Origin: Gracilimonas sp964505215
Lineage (GTDB): Bacteria > Bacteroidota > Rhodothermia > Balneolales > Balneolaceae
DNA: 64,000 bases
NCBI GenBank assembly: GCA_964505215.1
Contig: CAZDGU010000001.1
Span: 124,001-188,000 of the forward strand
Direction: 5' to 3'
Below, piece after piece: positions 35,079 through 44,109 of the stretch. The translations under genes and the position numbers were made by a program. The notes under the pieces are model-generated. The model ran no database searches. It had not been told where the DNA came from and saw nothing but the letters and a program-made list of their open reading frames with translations. How positions within the stretch are numbered: position 1 is the first letter of the stretch; the number at the start of each line of letters is the position of its first letter.

Positions 35079-36566
35079 TTGAAAAAGGAATCAAAACCAG
35101 AGTTTAAGCATTCTTTTTATCCGGATTCTGCCGATGAATCTAAGGAAGAAAACAGCTGGCAAGTCAGCTATCTGGATATTTTGACTATTCTGCTGGCTTT
35201 TCTCATCATATTACTTTCTGTTTCTAAGTTTACCGACGATGAGCCTTCTTCAGTTTCCGCTTTATTTGCTTCCTCCCCGGAAGAAACTCCATTTATCACC
35301 ACGCCCATTAAGCAGGTTCAAAAAGAACTGGAACAAGCATTAGACCGCCAAATTGATGCAGGCTACATAACCGTTATTCGCGATTTGAACGACCTTCGCA
35401 TTCGGTTCAGCAGCGACGATTTATACCGCTCGGGCAGCGCAACTTTACAACAGCAGGCACTTCCGCTGTTTGACGATGTTCTGGAAGCCATACAATCAAA
35501 CCGCTATAACGATTTTGACATTGAGGTGGAAGGCCACACCGATAATACCCCAATCACTTCGGGAGCTTATCCTTCAAACTGGGAGCTTTCCACCGCCCGC
35601 GCCGTAAACGTGGTGAAGTATTTTAAAGGCATGGGGATAGAAACCAATCGCCTGAAAGCCTCAGGGTTTGCAGATTCAAAACCACTGGTTCCCAACGATG
35701 ACAGATATGGACTACCTATTTATAAGAACAAAGCCGTAAACAGGCGCGTGGATATTCGCCTGTACTATTCAGGCAAACCTCCGGCCGACTCATCCGCTCA
35801 GTTCTTCGATTTTAAACAGCTGAATAATACATGTAAATTCGGTGTTCAAATAGCCGGCTTCAATTCTCTGAATGCAGGCTTGAGCGCTGTCGATAAAAGT
35901 GAAAAAGAAACCACCCTTCCCTTTCAGGTTTATAACAGAAATACTGCATTTGCTGTACGTTCTTCAAGCTTTTACTCTATAACTGCAGCCAAAAATACGT
36001 TATCCTTTATTTCACGCTTTTTCCCTGAACATGTAGCCGGTTTGGTTTTGAGCTGCGGTGATAATCATGCACCGGCTTTCACTGCCACTCGCTATCAAAT
36101 TCAGCTGGCAGCCTTTCAAAAACAAGAAAATGCTGAACAATACCAAAACAGTATGCAAACCAGACACGGACTGAATTTAGTGCTTACTCAGCAAGCATCG
36201 GGAGCATATCGTGTACTTACAGAACCCTTAGAAAATATTGAAGACGCTCGCCGAAAACTGAAATCCCTGAAAGAAAAAGGCTTTAGTGAAAGCATTTTTA
36301 TACAAGCCTATATCCCAAATACTTCAACAGATAGTGCTGTATTCCACATACAGGTTGGGGTTTTTGAAAATCGAGATTTGGCAAGTGTAAAATCAGCAGA
36401 AATGGATGTCAATTTCTCGCTGAACACAAAAATTTACGAGTTCGAAAAAGGAAGGTTTTATTTACTGACCGAACAGCTCAGCAATTGGCAAGAAGTTCAG
36501 GCGCTGTATGCTCGCCTCTCTCAGAATACTTCCGGCTTCACCCCTGTTATTTATTGGAGAGAATAA
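35079..36566 (+). CDS. MotB-like stator protein with OmpA and SPOR-like domains
   Basis: A 495-aa protein read from a TTG at 35079, supported because it places the ion-binding aspartate at Asp33 in SYLDILTILLAF, nearly the same position as Asp32 of MotB. One membrane helix (about 30-50) is followed by an OmpA/MotB peptidoglycan-binding domain (about 105-230, EGHTDNTPI ... ANRRVDIRL-like end NRRVDIRLYY). The extra C-terminal half holds three SPOR-like repeats by eye (about 253-330, 338-412, 421-493; FGVQIAGF, YQIQLAAF, FHIQVGVF). SPOR domains bind glycan strands lacking stem peptides. A flagellar MotB is about 300 aa, so the extra region suggests anchoring at a special cell-wall site. It is the last gene of the motor operon. 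Confidence 0.86.
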   Translation: MKKESKPEFKHSFYPDSADESKEENSWQVSYLDILTILLAFLIILLSVSKFTDDEPSSVSALFASSPEETPFITTPIKQVQKELEQALDRQIDAGYITVIRDLNDLRIRFSSDDLYRSGSATLQQQALPLFDDVLEAIQSNRYNDFDIEVEGHTDNTPITSGAYPSNWELSTARAVNVVKYFKGMGIETNRLKASGFADSKPLVPNDDRYGLPIYKNKAVNRRVDIRLYYSGKPPADSSAQFFDFKQLNNTCKFGVQIAGFNSLNAGLSAVDKSEKETTLPFQVYNRNTAFAVRSSSFYSITAAKNTLSFISRFFPEHVAGLVLSCGDNHAPAFTATRYQIQLAAFQKQENAEQYQNSMQTRHGLNLVLTQQASGAYRVLTEPLENIEDARRKLKSLKEKGFSESIFIQAYIPNTSTDSAVFHIQVGVFENRDLASVKSAEMDVNFSLNTKIYEFEKGRFYLLTEQLSNWQEVQALYARLSQNTSGFTPVIYWRE

Positions 36567-37008
36567 ATTTCACATTAAATGAGAAGTTACCCCAAAATTA
36601 AGTTCGGTTTTTGGGTTCACACAGAGTTCCGCAGAGTTTGACGCAGTGTTTCGCTGAGGCACTGCGAGACTCCGCGAGAAATAGAATGTGGCCATTTCTA
36701 CTTAGTTAGTATATAAACGATTTGATTTATGAACACTTAGCCCGGATTATTCACAAAGAAATTTGGTTGTGAGCAAGGCGGACTGAAAATGGTAGCGGAA
36801 AGGTACCTGCGTACCTTGAGCAACTATTTTCAGTCCAACGCAGCACACGGGCAAATTTCGAAGCCTATTAAGTGACACTCAAATTTGGGCTATAGCTGTT
36901 TTCAATTATATAAATTAATAACAACTACTTAAATATTATTTTTTCTATTTTCATGAATAATTCGGGTTAGCAGTTGTAGAATGAAAATTTCGGAGCAACT
37001 TCTCCACA
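36567..37008. other. Intergenic region between convergent MotB and rpoN genes
   Basis: No gene is seen in 442 bases. There is a degenerate CACAGAGTTCCGCAGAG-type repeat near 36620-36680 and a large palindrome at 36758-36859. The rest is AT-rich. Confidence 0.6.
36758..36859. repeat. Nested palindrome, possible small mobile relic
   Basis: Three nested perfect stems: GAAATTTG (36758-36765) with CAAATTTC (36852-36859), GGACTGAAAAT (36780-36790) with ATTTTCAGTCC (36826-36836), and AAGGTAC (36800-36806) with GTACCTT (36811-36817). It lies between convergent genes and could end transcripts from both sides, or be a miniature transposon relic. Confidence 0.6.
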
Positions 37009-38520
37009 TTAAATAACCTGCTTTCTCATTCGGGCAACCGGCTGATTTAACTGTTCTCTGTATTTGCTAACCGTTCTGCGAGCCACTTTAAAACCTTTTT
37101 CATTCAGCATATTTGTCAACTCCTGGTCGCTGTAAGGCTTTTGTTTGTCTTCCTCATCAATCATAGTTTGCAGCAGGTTTTTAACTTCTCTGTTTGATAC
37201 TTCCTCTCCGCTTTCGGTTTCCAGTCCTTCATTAAAAAAATATTTCAGCTCATAAACCCCAAAATAGGTTTGTACATATTTGCCATTCACCACCCGCGAA
37301 ACAGTGGAAATATCCATTCCAATTCGTTCGGCTACATCTTTCAATATCATGGGTTTCAAACCTTCACCAAACTTGAAGAACTCTTCCTGCAGCGCCACAA
37401 TTGTTTTCATGATATTCATGAGCGTGTTCTGCCGCTGGCGGATGGATTCAATAAACCACTGGGCTGAATTTATTTTACTCCGCATGAAAGAATGCGTGTC
37501 TTCATCCGTCTTTTTCTTCTTTTTAGATTTTATTTCCTCCCACATCTGCTCATATTCCGGAGATATCCGCAGCGAAGGAGCATTCCGCTGATTTAAGTTA
37601 ATCACAAATTCACCGCGCTCATTTCCTCCCTCACCCGATTCATTCCAGTACACTTCAAAGTCGGGCTCTATATAATTCTGGGTTTCTTCCATTCCGGAAG
37701 CTACAGCTCCGGGACGCGGATCCATTTGACGAATGGCATCAAACGCTTCCTGCAGCTCCTCCCGCTCAATATTAAACCGTTGCAGCAGCTTGGTAAAATG
37801 CTTTTTTTCAAACGCCTTCCAGGCCTTATCCACAATTTGGATAGCCAGTCCGCGAGCCGGTAAATCCTTTTTAGAAGCTTTTAGCTGAATAAGCAGGCAG
37901 TCTCTTAAATCGCGCGAAGCCACGCCAATGGGATCAAGCTGCTGAATCTTTTTTCGCACATTTTCAACCATTTCCTCATCAACCAGCACGCCTTTATTAA
38001 AAGCGATATTATCAACCACCGCCTCCGGCTCTCGCCTAAAATATCCGTCCTCATCCAGCGAGCCCAATATTTGGTCGGCAATAAGTTCTTCTTCTTCTGT
38101 GAGGTCTAAGAAAGACACCTGTCGCTCCAGCTCCTCTAAAAAAGATGCATGGTACGGATTGGGCAGCTCCTTCCACTCCTCAATATCCGGGTTGTAGGAA
38201 GTGCTGTAATTCTCGCCGTCATATTCTGTATTAGCTTCAAACTCATCCCAATCCACCTCATGATCATCCAGGCTTTCCAAAGCATCTTCAGATTCTTCCT
38301 TCGCCTGCTCGTCTTCCATCTCCGAAAGGCTTAGCGTTTCCTCAGCATCCTGATCTATCTCTTCCAGCACCGGGTTGATTTCCATTTCTTCCTTAATGCG
38401 CTGCTCAAAGGCAATGGTAGGCAGCTGCAGCAGTTTGATGTACTGCAACTGCTGTGGAGAAAGCTTTTGCTGTAGGCTTTGCTGCTGTTTTTGTCCTAAA
38501 TTCTGTCGATTACGGAGCAT
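37009..38520 (-). CDS. rpoN: RNA polymerase sigma-54 factor
   Basis: A 503-aa alternative sigma factor for -24/-12 promoters that need an AAA+ activator. Region I is the Gln-rich start (QQQSLQQKLSPQQLQYIKLLQLP). An acidic region II follows, with many Glu and Asp (about 45-130), then the core-binding domain. The helix-turn-helix lies around ISTVSRVVNGKY, and the RpoN box ARRTVSKYREQL is near the C-terminus. It is coupled to the DUF3109 gene: its ATG shares a base with that gene's stop (TAATG). No sigma-54 activator is encoded in the window. The motor genes next door point towards it and end 442 bases away. Confidence 0.96.
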   Translation of the reverse strand: MLRNRQNLGQKQQQSLQQKLSPQQLQYIKLLQLPTIAFEQRIKEEMEINPVLEEIDQDAEETLSLSEMEDEQAKEESEDALESLDDHEVDWDEFEANTEYDGENYSTSYNPDIEEWKELPNPYHASFLEELERQVSFLDLTEEEELIADQILGSLDEDGYFRREPEAVVDNIAFNKGVLVDEEMVENVRKKIQQLDPIGVASRDLRDCLLIQLKASKKDLPARGLAIQIVDKAWKAFEKKHFTKLLQRFNIEREELQEAFDAIRQMDPRPGAVASGMEETQNYIEPDFEVYWNESGEGGNERGEFVINLNQRNAPSLRISPEYEQMWEEIKSKKKKKTDEDTHSFMRSKINSAQWFIESIRQRQNTLMNIMKTIVALQEEFFKFGEGLKPMILKDVAERIGMDISTVSRVVNGKYVQTYFGVYELKYFFNEGLETESGEEVSNREVKNLLQTMIDEEDKQKPYSDQELTNMLNEKGFKVARRTVSKYREQLNQPVARMRKQVI

Positions 38521-39101
38521 TAATCACCTTTATTACGAATTTCTTTACAAGCTTCCATAAAAGTTTGATACCATTTTTCACCGTATCGGCGAACCAATGG
38601 TTTTTCAAGAAATTCAGCTAAATAAATGTCTTCGTCTTTACCTTTTTCGCATGCAACGGAGCATAGTTTGGGAACATACTCAAAATTCGCATAATCAAAA
38701 TCAGCTATGCGCCTCAGCCGAACCGGAAATAAGTGGCAGCTAATGGGTTTTTCCCATCCGAACCGGCCTTCAAAGTAAGCTTTTTGAATAGCGCAATAAG
38801 CTACTTCGTTTTCATCATACTGCACAAAAACGCATTCGGCATTATCTACGGCAGAAAGTTCGTAACCGGTTTGAGCCGTCCCGATAACCACCCCGTCTCG
38901 CTCTGCAACTTCTACGGCTTCGGGGCGCAATTCATCTTTTAAGGTGTGATAGGCTTTATGCAAAATCGGTACCTCCTCTTTAGAAACCGGAGCTCCGGCA
39001 TCGCCAACTACGCAACAGGCGCCTTTACAACGCGGCAAGTCGCACGCAAATTTAGCGGTAGCAATGTCTTCAGATAATATAGTATTTTCTACTTTAAACA
39101 T
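38520..39101 (-). CDS. DUF3109 family cysteine-rich protein
   Basis: A 193-aa cytoplasmic protein with conserved cysteines: CDLPRCKGACCVVGDAG near residues 19-35, a middle CVFVQY, CAIQ and ISCHLFPVR, then CSVACEKG. This pattern is the DUF3109 family common in Bacteroidota. The cysteines suggest a metal or iron-sulfur site, but no activity is established that I know of. It is transcribed with rpoN. The ATG at 39101 puts the first Cys cluster at the expected distance from the start. Confidence 0.78.
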   Translation of the reverse strand: MFKVENTILSEDIATAKFACDLPRCKGACCVVGDAGAPVSKEEVPILHKAYHTLKDELRPEAVEVAERDGVVIGTAQTGYELSAVDNAECVFVQYDENEVAYCAIQKAYFEGRFGWEKPISCHLFPVRLRRIADFDYANFEYVPKLCSVACEKGKDEDIYLAEFLEKPLVRRYGEKWYQTFMEACKEIRNKGD

Positions 39102-39246
39102 GACTCAAGATAACAATCAGTACAACACTTTTCGATGAATAACGCTAATTTAAAAAGAAATTTTCGGAAGCCTGCATTTAAAACAAAATCAATCTTTTTA
39201 CCGCTTATAATTTGTGATAATTTTAGAGGGGCTCTATCTTAACCGT

Positions 39247-39513
39247 ATGAGAAAATTAACTCCTTCGGAACGAAAAATATTAGATCGACTCATTTTCCCC
39301 GAGCCCTTTTCCGTTATAATGGAAGAAACGGAGCTGAAGTTTGGCGAACTCCGGGATGATATAATCAATTTAATGAATTCCCGGCTTATCGAAGTCATAA
39401 ATCCTGATCACCCCGCAGAAAATAGAACCCCGTTTTTCGATTCTGATAATGTTCAGGATGCAACTTATCAAATCACCAAGTCCGGAATTAATCACATGAA
39501 AAGGAATAAATGA
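39247..39513 (+). CDS. Small winged-helix-like protein, unknown function
   Basis: An 88-aa protein from the ATG at 39247; a GTG 33 bases upstream is possible but adds only a short extension. It starts MRKLTPSERKILDRLIFPEP and has the alternation of helices and a short strand pair seen in winged-helix domains (DDIINLMNSRLIEVI ... DATYQITKSG). It overlaps the biotin carrier gene by four bases (ATGA), so the two are co-translated. I do not recognise a named family; DNA binding is only a shape-based guess. Confidence 0.55.
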   Translation: MRKLTPSERKILDRLIFPEPFSVIMEETELKFGELRDDIINLMNSRLIEVINPDHPAENRTPFFDSDNVQDATYQITKSGINHMKRNK

Positions 39514-40016
39514 AATTTCAAGCAACTATTGGGGACACCCCGCACGAAATAGAAATTGACGCAGAAAAGAACACCTTTACCGGGACAGAACAATCAGGAA
39601 ACTTTCATTTTGAGCTCGTAAATGGCCGATATATTCTGCGTACGGGAACAAAAACTTATAAGCTGGATAATGTAGAGTACAACGGCTCAGAAATTCGTTT
39701 TTCGATGAACGGCGTTTGGCACTCGGTTGATGTGAAGGATGAGCAGGAACTGCTTTTAGACCGGCTCGGGTTCAAAACCGGAGCTGCTACTGCTGAAGGA
39801 ATTCTGAAAGCACCAATGCCCGGTAAAATTCTGGAACTAATGGTAACTGAAGGCGATGAAGTGGAAAAAGATCAGCCTTTGGTAATTTTAGAAGCCATGA
39901 AAATGGAAAACGAATTAAAAGCTCCGATAAGCGGAACTATCACCGAGCTAAGTGCCGAAACCGGCGATTCATTAGAAAAAAACTCACCTATACTGGAGAT
40001 CGAACCCATTGGATAA
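39510..40016 (+). CDS. Biotin carboxyl carrier-like protein
   Basis: A 168-aa protein whose last 75 residues form a biotinyl/lipoyl attachment domain, GILKAPMPGKILELMV ... EAMKMENEL ... ILEIEP. The biotin would sit on Lys131 of EAMKMEN. The N-terminal half is a small beta domain like that in carriers of acyl-CoA or oxaloacetate/methylmalonyl-CoA carboxylases. No biotin carboxylase or carboxyltransferase gene is near it in this window, which is unusual, so its partner enzyme must be encoded elsewhere. It overlaps the gene before it by 4 bases and murA by 8 bases. Confidence 0.85.
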   Translation: MKFQATIGDTPHEIEIDAEKNTFTGTEQSGNFHFELVNGRYILRTGTKTYKLDNVEYNGSEIRFSMNGVWHSVDVKDEQELLLDRLGFKTGAATAEGILKAPMPGKILELMVTEGDEVEKDQPLVILEAMKMENELKAPISGTITELSAETGDSLEKNSPILEIEPIG

Positions 40017-41280
40017 ATTTATTATAGAAGGCGGCAATCCTCTGAAAGGAACTATTCCCATCAGCGGCTCTAAAAATGCTGCTTTGCCACTTATGGCTGC
40101 CTCACTGCTCGGCAACTCGCCATCCACCATTTATAACATTCCCCGGCTGCAAGACATTTACACCTTCAATAATGTGATTCGTGTAGTGGGCGCGCCCGTG
40201 CAATTTAGCGAATCTGAAAACACGCTGGTGATAGACCCAACCCGCGTTAACCATCTGGAAGCCCCCTATGATTTGGTACGAAAAATGCGGGCATCGTTTT
40301 ATATGCTGGGTGCTTTGGTAGGAAAACACGGCTACGGAAAAGTTTCATTGCCCGGTGGCTGTGCTTGGGGACCTCGTCCCGTTGATTTGCACCTGAAAGG
40401 CATGGAAGCCATGGGAATATCTATTAAGCTGGAGAAAGGATATGTAATTGCCCAAGCAGACGAAAAAACCGAAGGCGGAAGCTTTACTTTAGAACCCAGC
40501 AGCGTAGGCGCTACGGTAAACTTATTGCTGGCAGCGGTTTTAAAAGCTAAAAAATTTACCCTTCATAACGCCGCCAAAGAACCGGATGTAGTGCAGCTTT
40601 GTAACTTCTTGGTTCAAATGGGAGCTGATATTGAAGGCATAGGCACCGACACGCTAACCGTAAAAGCCGTAGATGAGTTATCAGGAATTGAATATTCTAA
40701 CGATCCCGATCGTATTGAATTAGGTACTTTTATGATTGCCGGAGCCATGTTTCCGGGCTCGGAGCTCACCCTCACCGGTTGCAATCCCAAGCATTTAGGC
40801 AATTTCACCAAAAAACTAAAACAAACCGGCACTTCTGTTGAAATAGACGGAACCGATATTCACATAAAAGCTCCCGATAAGCTTAAACCGGTTTCCATAA
40901 AAGCCGAAATCTATCCCGGCTTCCCCACCGACTTACAAGCCCAATGGGCCACCATGATGACCCAAGCCCAAGGCGAATCGAAAGTAACCGATACCGTTTA
41001 TTTTGACCGCTTCAGCTACGTCCCCGAACTGACCCGGCTGGGAGCTGATATGGAAGTCAAAAAGAACACGGTTATTATTTCGGGAAAAACTCCGCTTACC
41101 GGAGCCTCCGTAATGAGCACCGATTTACGAGCCAGCGTCAGTTTAGTGTTAGCGGCTTTGGTTGCTAAAAACTCCTCAGAAGTGCTGCGCATATATCATT
41201 TAGATCGCGGCTATGAATCGCTCGAAAGCAAACTAACCAACGTAGGAGCCAAAATTAAGCGCGTAGATGACGGAGATTAA
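40009..41280 (+). CDS. murA: UDP-N-acetylglucosamine 1-carboxyvinyltransferase
   Basis: A 423-aa cytoplasmic enzyme that transfers enolpyruvate from PEP to UDP-GlcNAc, the first committed step of peptidoglycan synthesis. It starts MDKFIIEGGN at a TTG inside the end of the biotin carrier gene. The active-site residues are visible: Lys22 in SGSKNAALP and Cys118 in PGGCAWGPRPVDLHL, the fosfomycin-sensitive Cys form. RMRASF-like (KMRASFYMLG) and FPTDLQAQ motifs follow. The length is normal. An 8-base overlap ties its translation to the carrier. The start could be disputed, but no ATG lies near. Confidence 0.94.
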   Translation: MDKFIIEGGNPLKGTIPISGSKNAALPLMAASLLGNSPSTIYNIPRLQDIYTFNNVIRVVGAPVQFSESENTLVIDPTRVNHLEAPYDLVRKMRASFYMLGALVGKHGYGKVSLPGGCAWGPRPVDLHLKGMEAMGISIKLEKGYVIAQADEKTEGGSFTLEPSSVGATVNLLLAAVLKAKKFTLHNAAKEPDVVQLCNFLVQMGADIEGIGTDTLTVKAVDELSGIEYSNDPDRIELGTFMIAGAMFPGSELTLTGCNPKHLGNFTKKLKQTGTSVEIDGTDIHIKAPDKLKPVSIKAEIYPGFPTDLQAQWATMMTQAQGESKVTDTVYFDRFSYVPELTRLGADMEVKKNTVIISGKTPLTGASVMSTDLRASVSLVLAALVAKNSSEVLRIYHLDRGYESLESKLTNVGAKIKRVDDGD

Positions 41281-42301
41281 GAACTCATAAAATCCTGAGC
41301 ATCCCCAAAATGCCGGCCAATCCCGGTTCAAACACCCAGTCATTAAACTAGGATTTTTAGGATTAGTGGATTTATAAGATTAAAACAAATCCGCGCCATC
41401 AGCGAAATCTGCTTAATCTGTGATTCTAATACCCATTTTTTGAATCACGGATTAAACGGATTAAAGGATTTCGCGGATGGAGGACACAGCTTCCAAGTTT
41501 TATTCCATCTTACTATAGAAACCCTAACGAACACCCGCCCTGAAAGGGCGCAACCCCAATAACTGCGGGTGAAGCTTGCGAAACCCGCAGTAATGCAACC
41601 TCCTCGACGCCAAACCCCCAACGGGGTTAAACTACATGCCCGAACAATCAGAAACATTTAGCAAACCAAAGCATTCATCAAAAAATCCTGACTATCCCAT
41701 AAATCCCAGCCAATCCTGATTCAAACATCTTCTTTTTAAACCGGGATTTTTAAGATTATCGGATTTATAAGATTAAAAACAAATCCGTGCCATCAGCTCA
41801 ATCCCCTTAATCCGCGATTCAAAACCAAAGGTTAGATAATGGGAAGCCGGAGCTTAGCAACGAGGACAAAAATAATTTCAAGCCGGTTAAATAATCCCAA
41901 AAATGGCTAACATTAATCCTTATTCAGAGTTATATTGAGCTTTAGAATAATCGACAAAATAAATTTTTTTTATCCTTGTTTTTAATTGCTTAACGCATAT
42001 AATACATATCAAGCACAAACTCTAAAGGCATCAATGACTTACTATTGGACCGATGCCTGTATCGATTTTTTCTTTATCTGCGGATTATTTCTACACACTA
42101 TTACGCAGAACCCCTTTTCTGATTCCCAACAGGAATCCCCTAATACAAAATTTTTAACAGATATTACTCTCGGAGCAGCCGCTCGATCGTTTGCTTTCAA
42201 CCCCACCCTCAGTCATGAGACCGTAATTGACATTCACCGTAAATTTAAGCGTTGGTTTGTTTGCTGCGGATTCAGTGGCTTCCGAGAAAGGACACATTTT
42301 A
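41281..42301. other. Long intergenic region with repeats and the RNase G leader
   Basis: About 1 kb without a supported gene. The first 550 bases carry short repeats: two copies of a CCAATCC(C/T)GGTTC-type element (near 41310 and 41710), fragments of GATTAAACGGATTAA type, and an ACTGCGGGT/ACCCGCAGT perfect 9-bp hairpin near 41557-41587. The last 400 bases are AT-rich and lead into RNase G, with a small GATTCC/GGAATC hairpin near 42120. A frame at 41986-42435 overlaps the RNase G start and shows no family features. Confidence 0.5.
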
Positions 42302-44047
42302 ATGAAGAACCAAATTATTATACACTCTTCGGGAAACCAAACCCGAATAGCGCTTTTAGAAAACAGCGAGTTAGCGCAACTTTTTATAGAAACAGAAGAA
42401 AACCAGCGCACGGTTGGCAATATTTATGTAGCTAAAGTACACAAAGTACTTAGTGGAATTCGTGCTGCTTTTATTGATATGGGTACCCCGAAGGATGCTT
42501 TCCTTCACTTTTCTGATGCCGGTGATCACCTCAATGAATACATCACCAAACTTAACGGTCCCAATGCCATTCCCAGCCACGCCAAGGAAGATCTCAAAAA
42601 GAAAGACCAGCTATCTAATGTAGAAAAGCAGGTTTTAGCCGGTAAAATGCTGCGTACCGGGCAAAAACTATTGGTGCAAATTGTTAAAGAACCTATTGGT
42701 TCCAAAGGTCCGCGTATTTCTACGGATATTACCATTGCCGGGCGGTTTTTGGTGCTCATTCCCATGGGTGATTATATCGCCGTTTCTAAGAAAATTGGCC
42801 ACTATAAAGAACGCCGCCGGCTGAAAGGAATTCTGAACCACATGGTACCCGATGGTTTTGGCGTAATTGTACGTACGGTAGCAAAAGGTCAGGATAAGCA
42901 AGCTCTTGAGGATGATCTCCGTAATGTTCTTAAAAAATGGGATCAAATTTTAGATAAGCTGGAACATGCTAAACCGCCTTCTCTGCTATACCGCGACCTA
43001 AATATGACGGAGAGTTTAATTCGTGATTTATTCGCTAAAAATTACGATCGCGTACTTATTGATGACCCTGCTTTATTTAGACAAATAAAATCATATGTAA
43101 GTCAGATTGCGCCTCAAATGGTCCCTAATGTGGAGCTTTACAAAGGCAAGGAGCATATTTTTGATTTCATGAAAATTGCTCACGATGTAAACTCCATATT
43201 CAGCCCTAAAGTGCGCATGAAGTCGGGCGGATATCTTATTTTTGAGCAAACAGAAGCCATGTATGTGGTAGATGTAAACTCCGGGCCGTATGCTGCCAAG
43301 AAAAGACAGGAAGACAACTCACTCAAAACCAATCTGGAGGCCGCTCGCGAAATTGCAAAGCAGCTGCGCCTGAGAGATATTGGCGGAATTATAGTAGTTG
43401 ATTTCATTGACCTGCGGGATGATAAAAACCGTAAGAAAATATTTGATGAGCTCAAGAAAGAGTTTGTAAAAGACCCGGCTAAGACGAATGTAATTGGGAT
43501 GAGTGATTTTGGACTGGTTCAGATAACCCGCCAGAGAATTCGCCCCAGCGTAGTGAACTCCGTTTCCAAAGTGTGCCCTGTTTGCGGCGGCTCAGGTAAT
43601 GTAGTAACGCATGATACCATTCTCACCGATTTAGAAACCTGGTTGAGCAAGTTTAAACACAACACCAGCTATCGTGCCGTAGATTTGTATGTAAACCCAT
43701 ACTTAAAATCGGTACTTACCAAAGGCATGATGAGTACCCGCTGGAAGTGGATGGTTAAATACCGTATTAAAATTTCATTTGTTGCAGACGAAACCGTTTC
43801 AATGAATGAATTTCGTGCTACCTTGGTTGGCTCAGATATAGACATTACTGATATTGTGATGAGAGACGAGTCTATTGAAGCTGTTTTAGAACGGGAAGGC
43901 GAACTTATAGAGCTGGCCAGCGGAAAAGGTGACAAAACAAATCTGGATATCTCAAAAAAAGAACGTCAGGACAGAAGCAGATCGTCAGGTCGTAATGACA
44001 ATTCGAACGAAAAGAGAAATTCCAAGTACTATAAATCAAGGAATTAA
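42302..44047 (+). CDS. rng: Ribonuclease G (Rne/Rng family)
   Basis: A 581-aa endoribonuclease of the RNase E/G family that cuts single-stranded AU-rich RNA. The ATG at 42302 is chosen because MKNQIIIHSSGNQTRIALLEN matches the usual N-terminus; an upstream in-frame extension to 42227 has no counterpart. It has the S1-like domain (VHKVLSGIRAAFIDMG), the catalytic region with VVDVNSGPY and DIGGIIVVDFIDL (metal-binding aspartates), and the zinc-link CPVCGGSG. The tail is basic and low in complexity (DRSRSSGRNDNSNEK), possibly for RNA or partner binding. It precedes hslV by 62 bases. Confidence 0.93.
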   Translation: MKNQIIIHSSGNQTRIALLENSELAQLFIETEENQRTVGNIYVAKVHKVLSGIRAAFIDMGTPKDAFLHFSDAGDHLNEYITKLNGPNAIPSHAKEDLKKKDQLSNVEKQVLAGKMLRTGQKLLVQIVKEPIGSKGPRISTDITIAGRFLVLIPMGDYIAVSKKIGHYKERRRLKGILNHMVPDGFGVIVRTVAKGQDKQALEDDLRNVLKKWDQILDKLEHAKPPSLLYRDLNMTESLIRDLFAKNYDRVLIDDPALFRQIKSYVSQIAPQMVPNVELYKGKEHIFDFMKIAHDVNSIFSPKVRMKSGGYLIFEQTEAMYVVDVNSGPYAAKKRQEDNSLKTNLEAAREIAKQLRLRDIGGIIVVDFIDLRDDKNRKKIFDELKKEFVKDPAKTNVIGMSDFGLVQITRQRIRPSVVNSVSKVCPVCGGSGNVVTHDTILTDLETWLSKFKHNTSYRAVDLYVNPYLKSVLTKGMMSTRWKWMVKYRIKISFVADETVSMNEFRATLVGSDIDITDIVMRDESIEAVLEREGELIELASGKGDKTNLDISKKERQDRSRSSGRNDNSNEKRNSKYYKSRN

Positions 44048-44109
44048 TTCTTGGCTTGGTTTTTGTACCTCACTGTCTGTTACCAACAATTTTTAATAGC
44101 ATTTATTGA

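Noticed and set aside
24190..36566. A normal flagellar operon
   Set aside because: Only FliF, FliG, MotA and MotB-like parts are present, two of them fused, and the neighbours are chaperone-usher genes; export, rod, hook, filament and FliM/N genes are absent.
34255..36566. ExbB/ExbD, TolQ/TolR or ZorAB instead of MotA/MotB
   Set aside because: Four helices with MotA signatures, an OmpA domain in the partner, and a FliG-like protein in the same operon fit MotAB better; no Zorya ZorC, ZorD or ZorE gene is seen.
41986..42435. A 149-codon frame before and across the RNase G start
   Set aside because: It overlaps the first 130 bases of rng in another frame and shows no domain; the region is better read as a leader.
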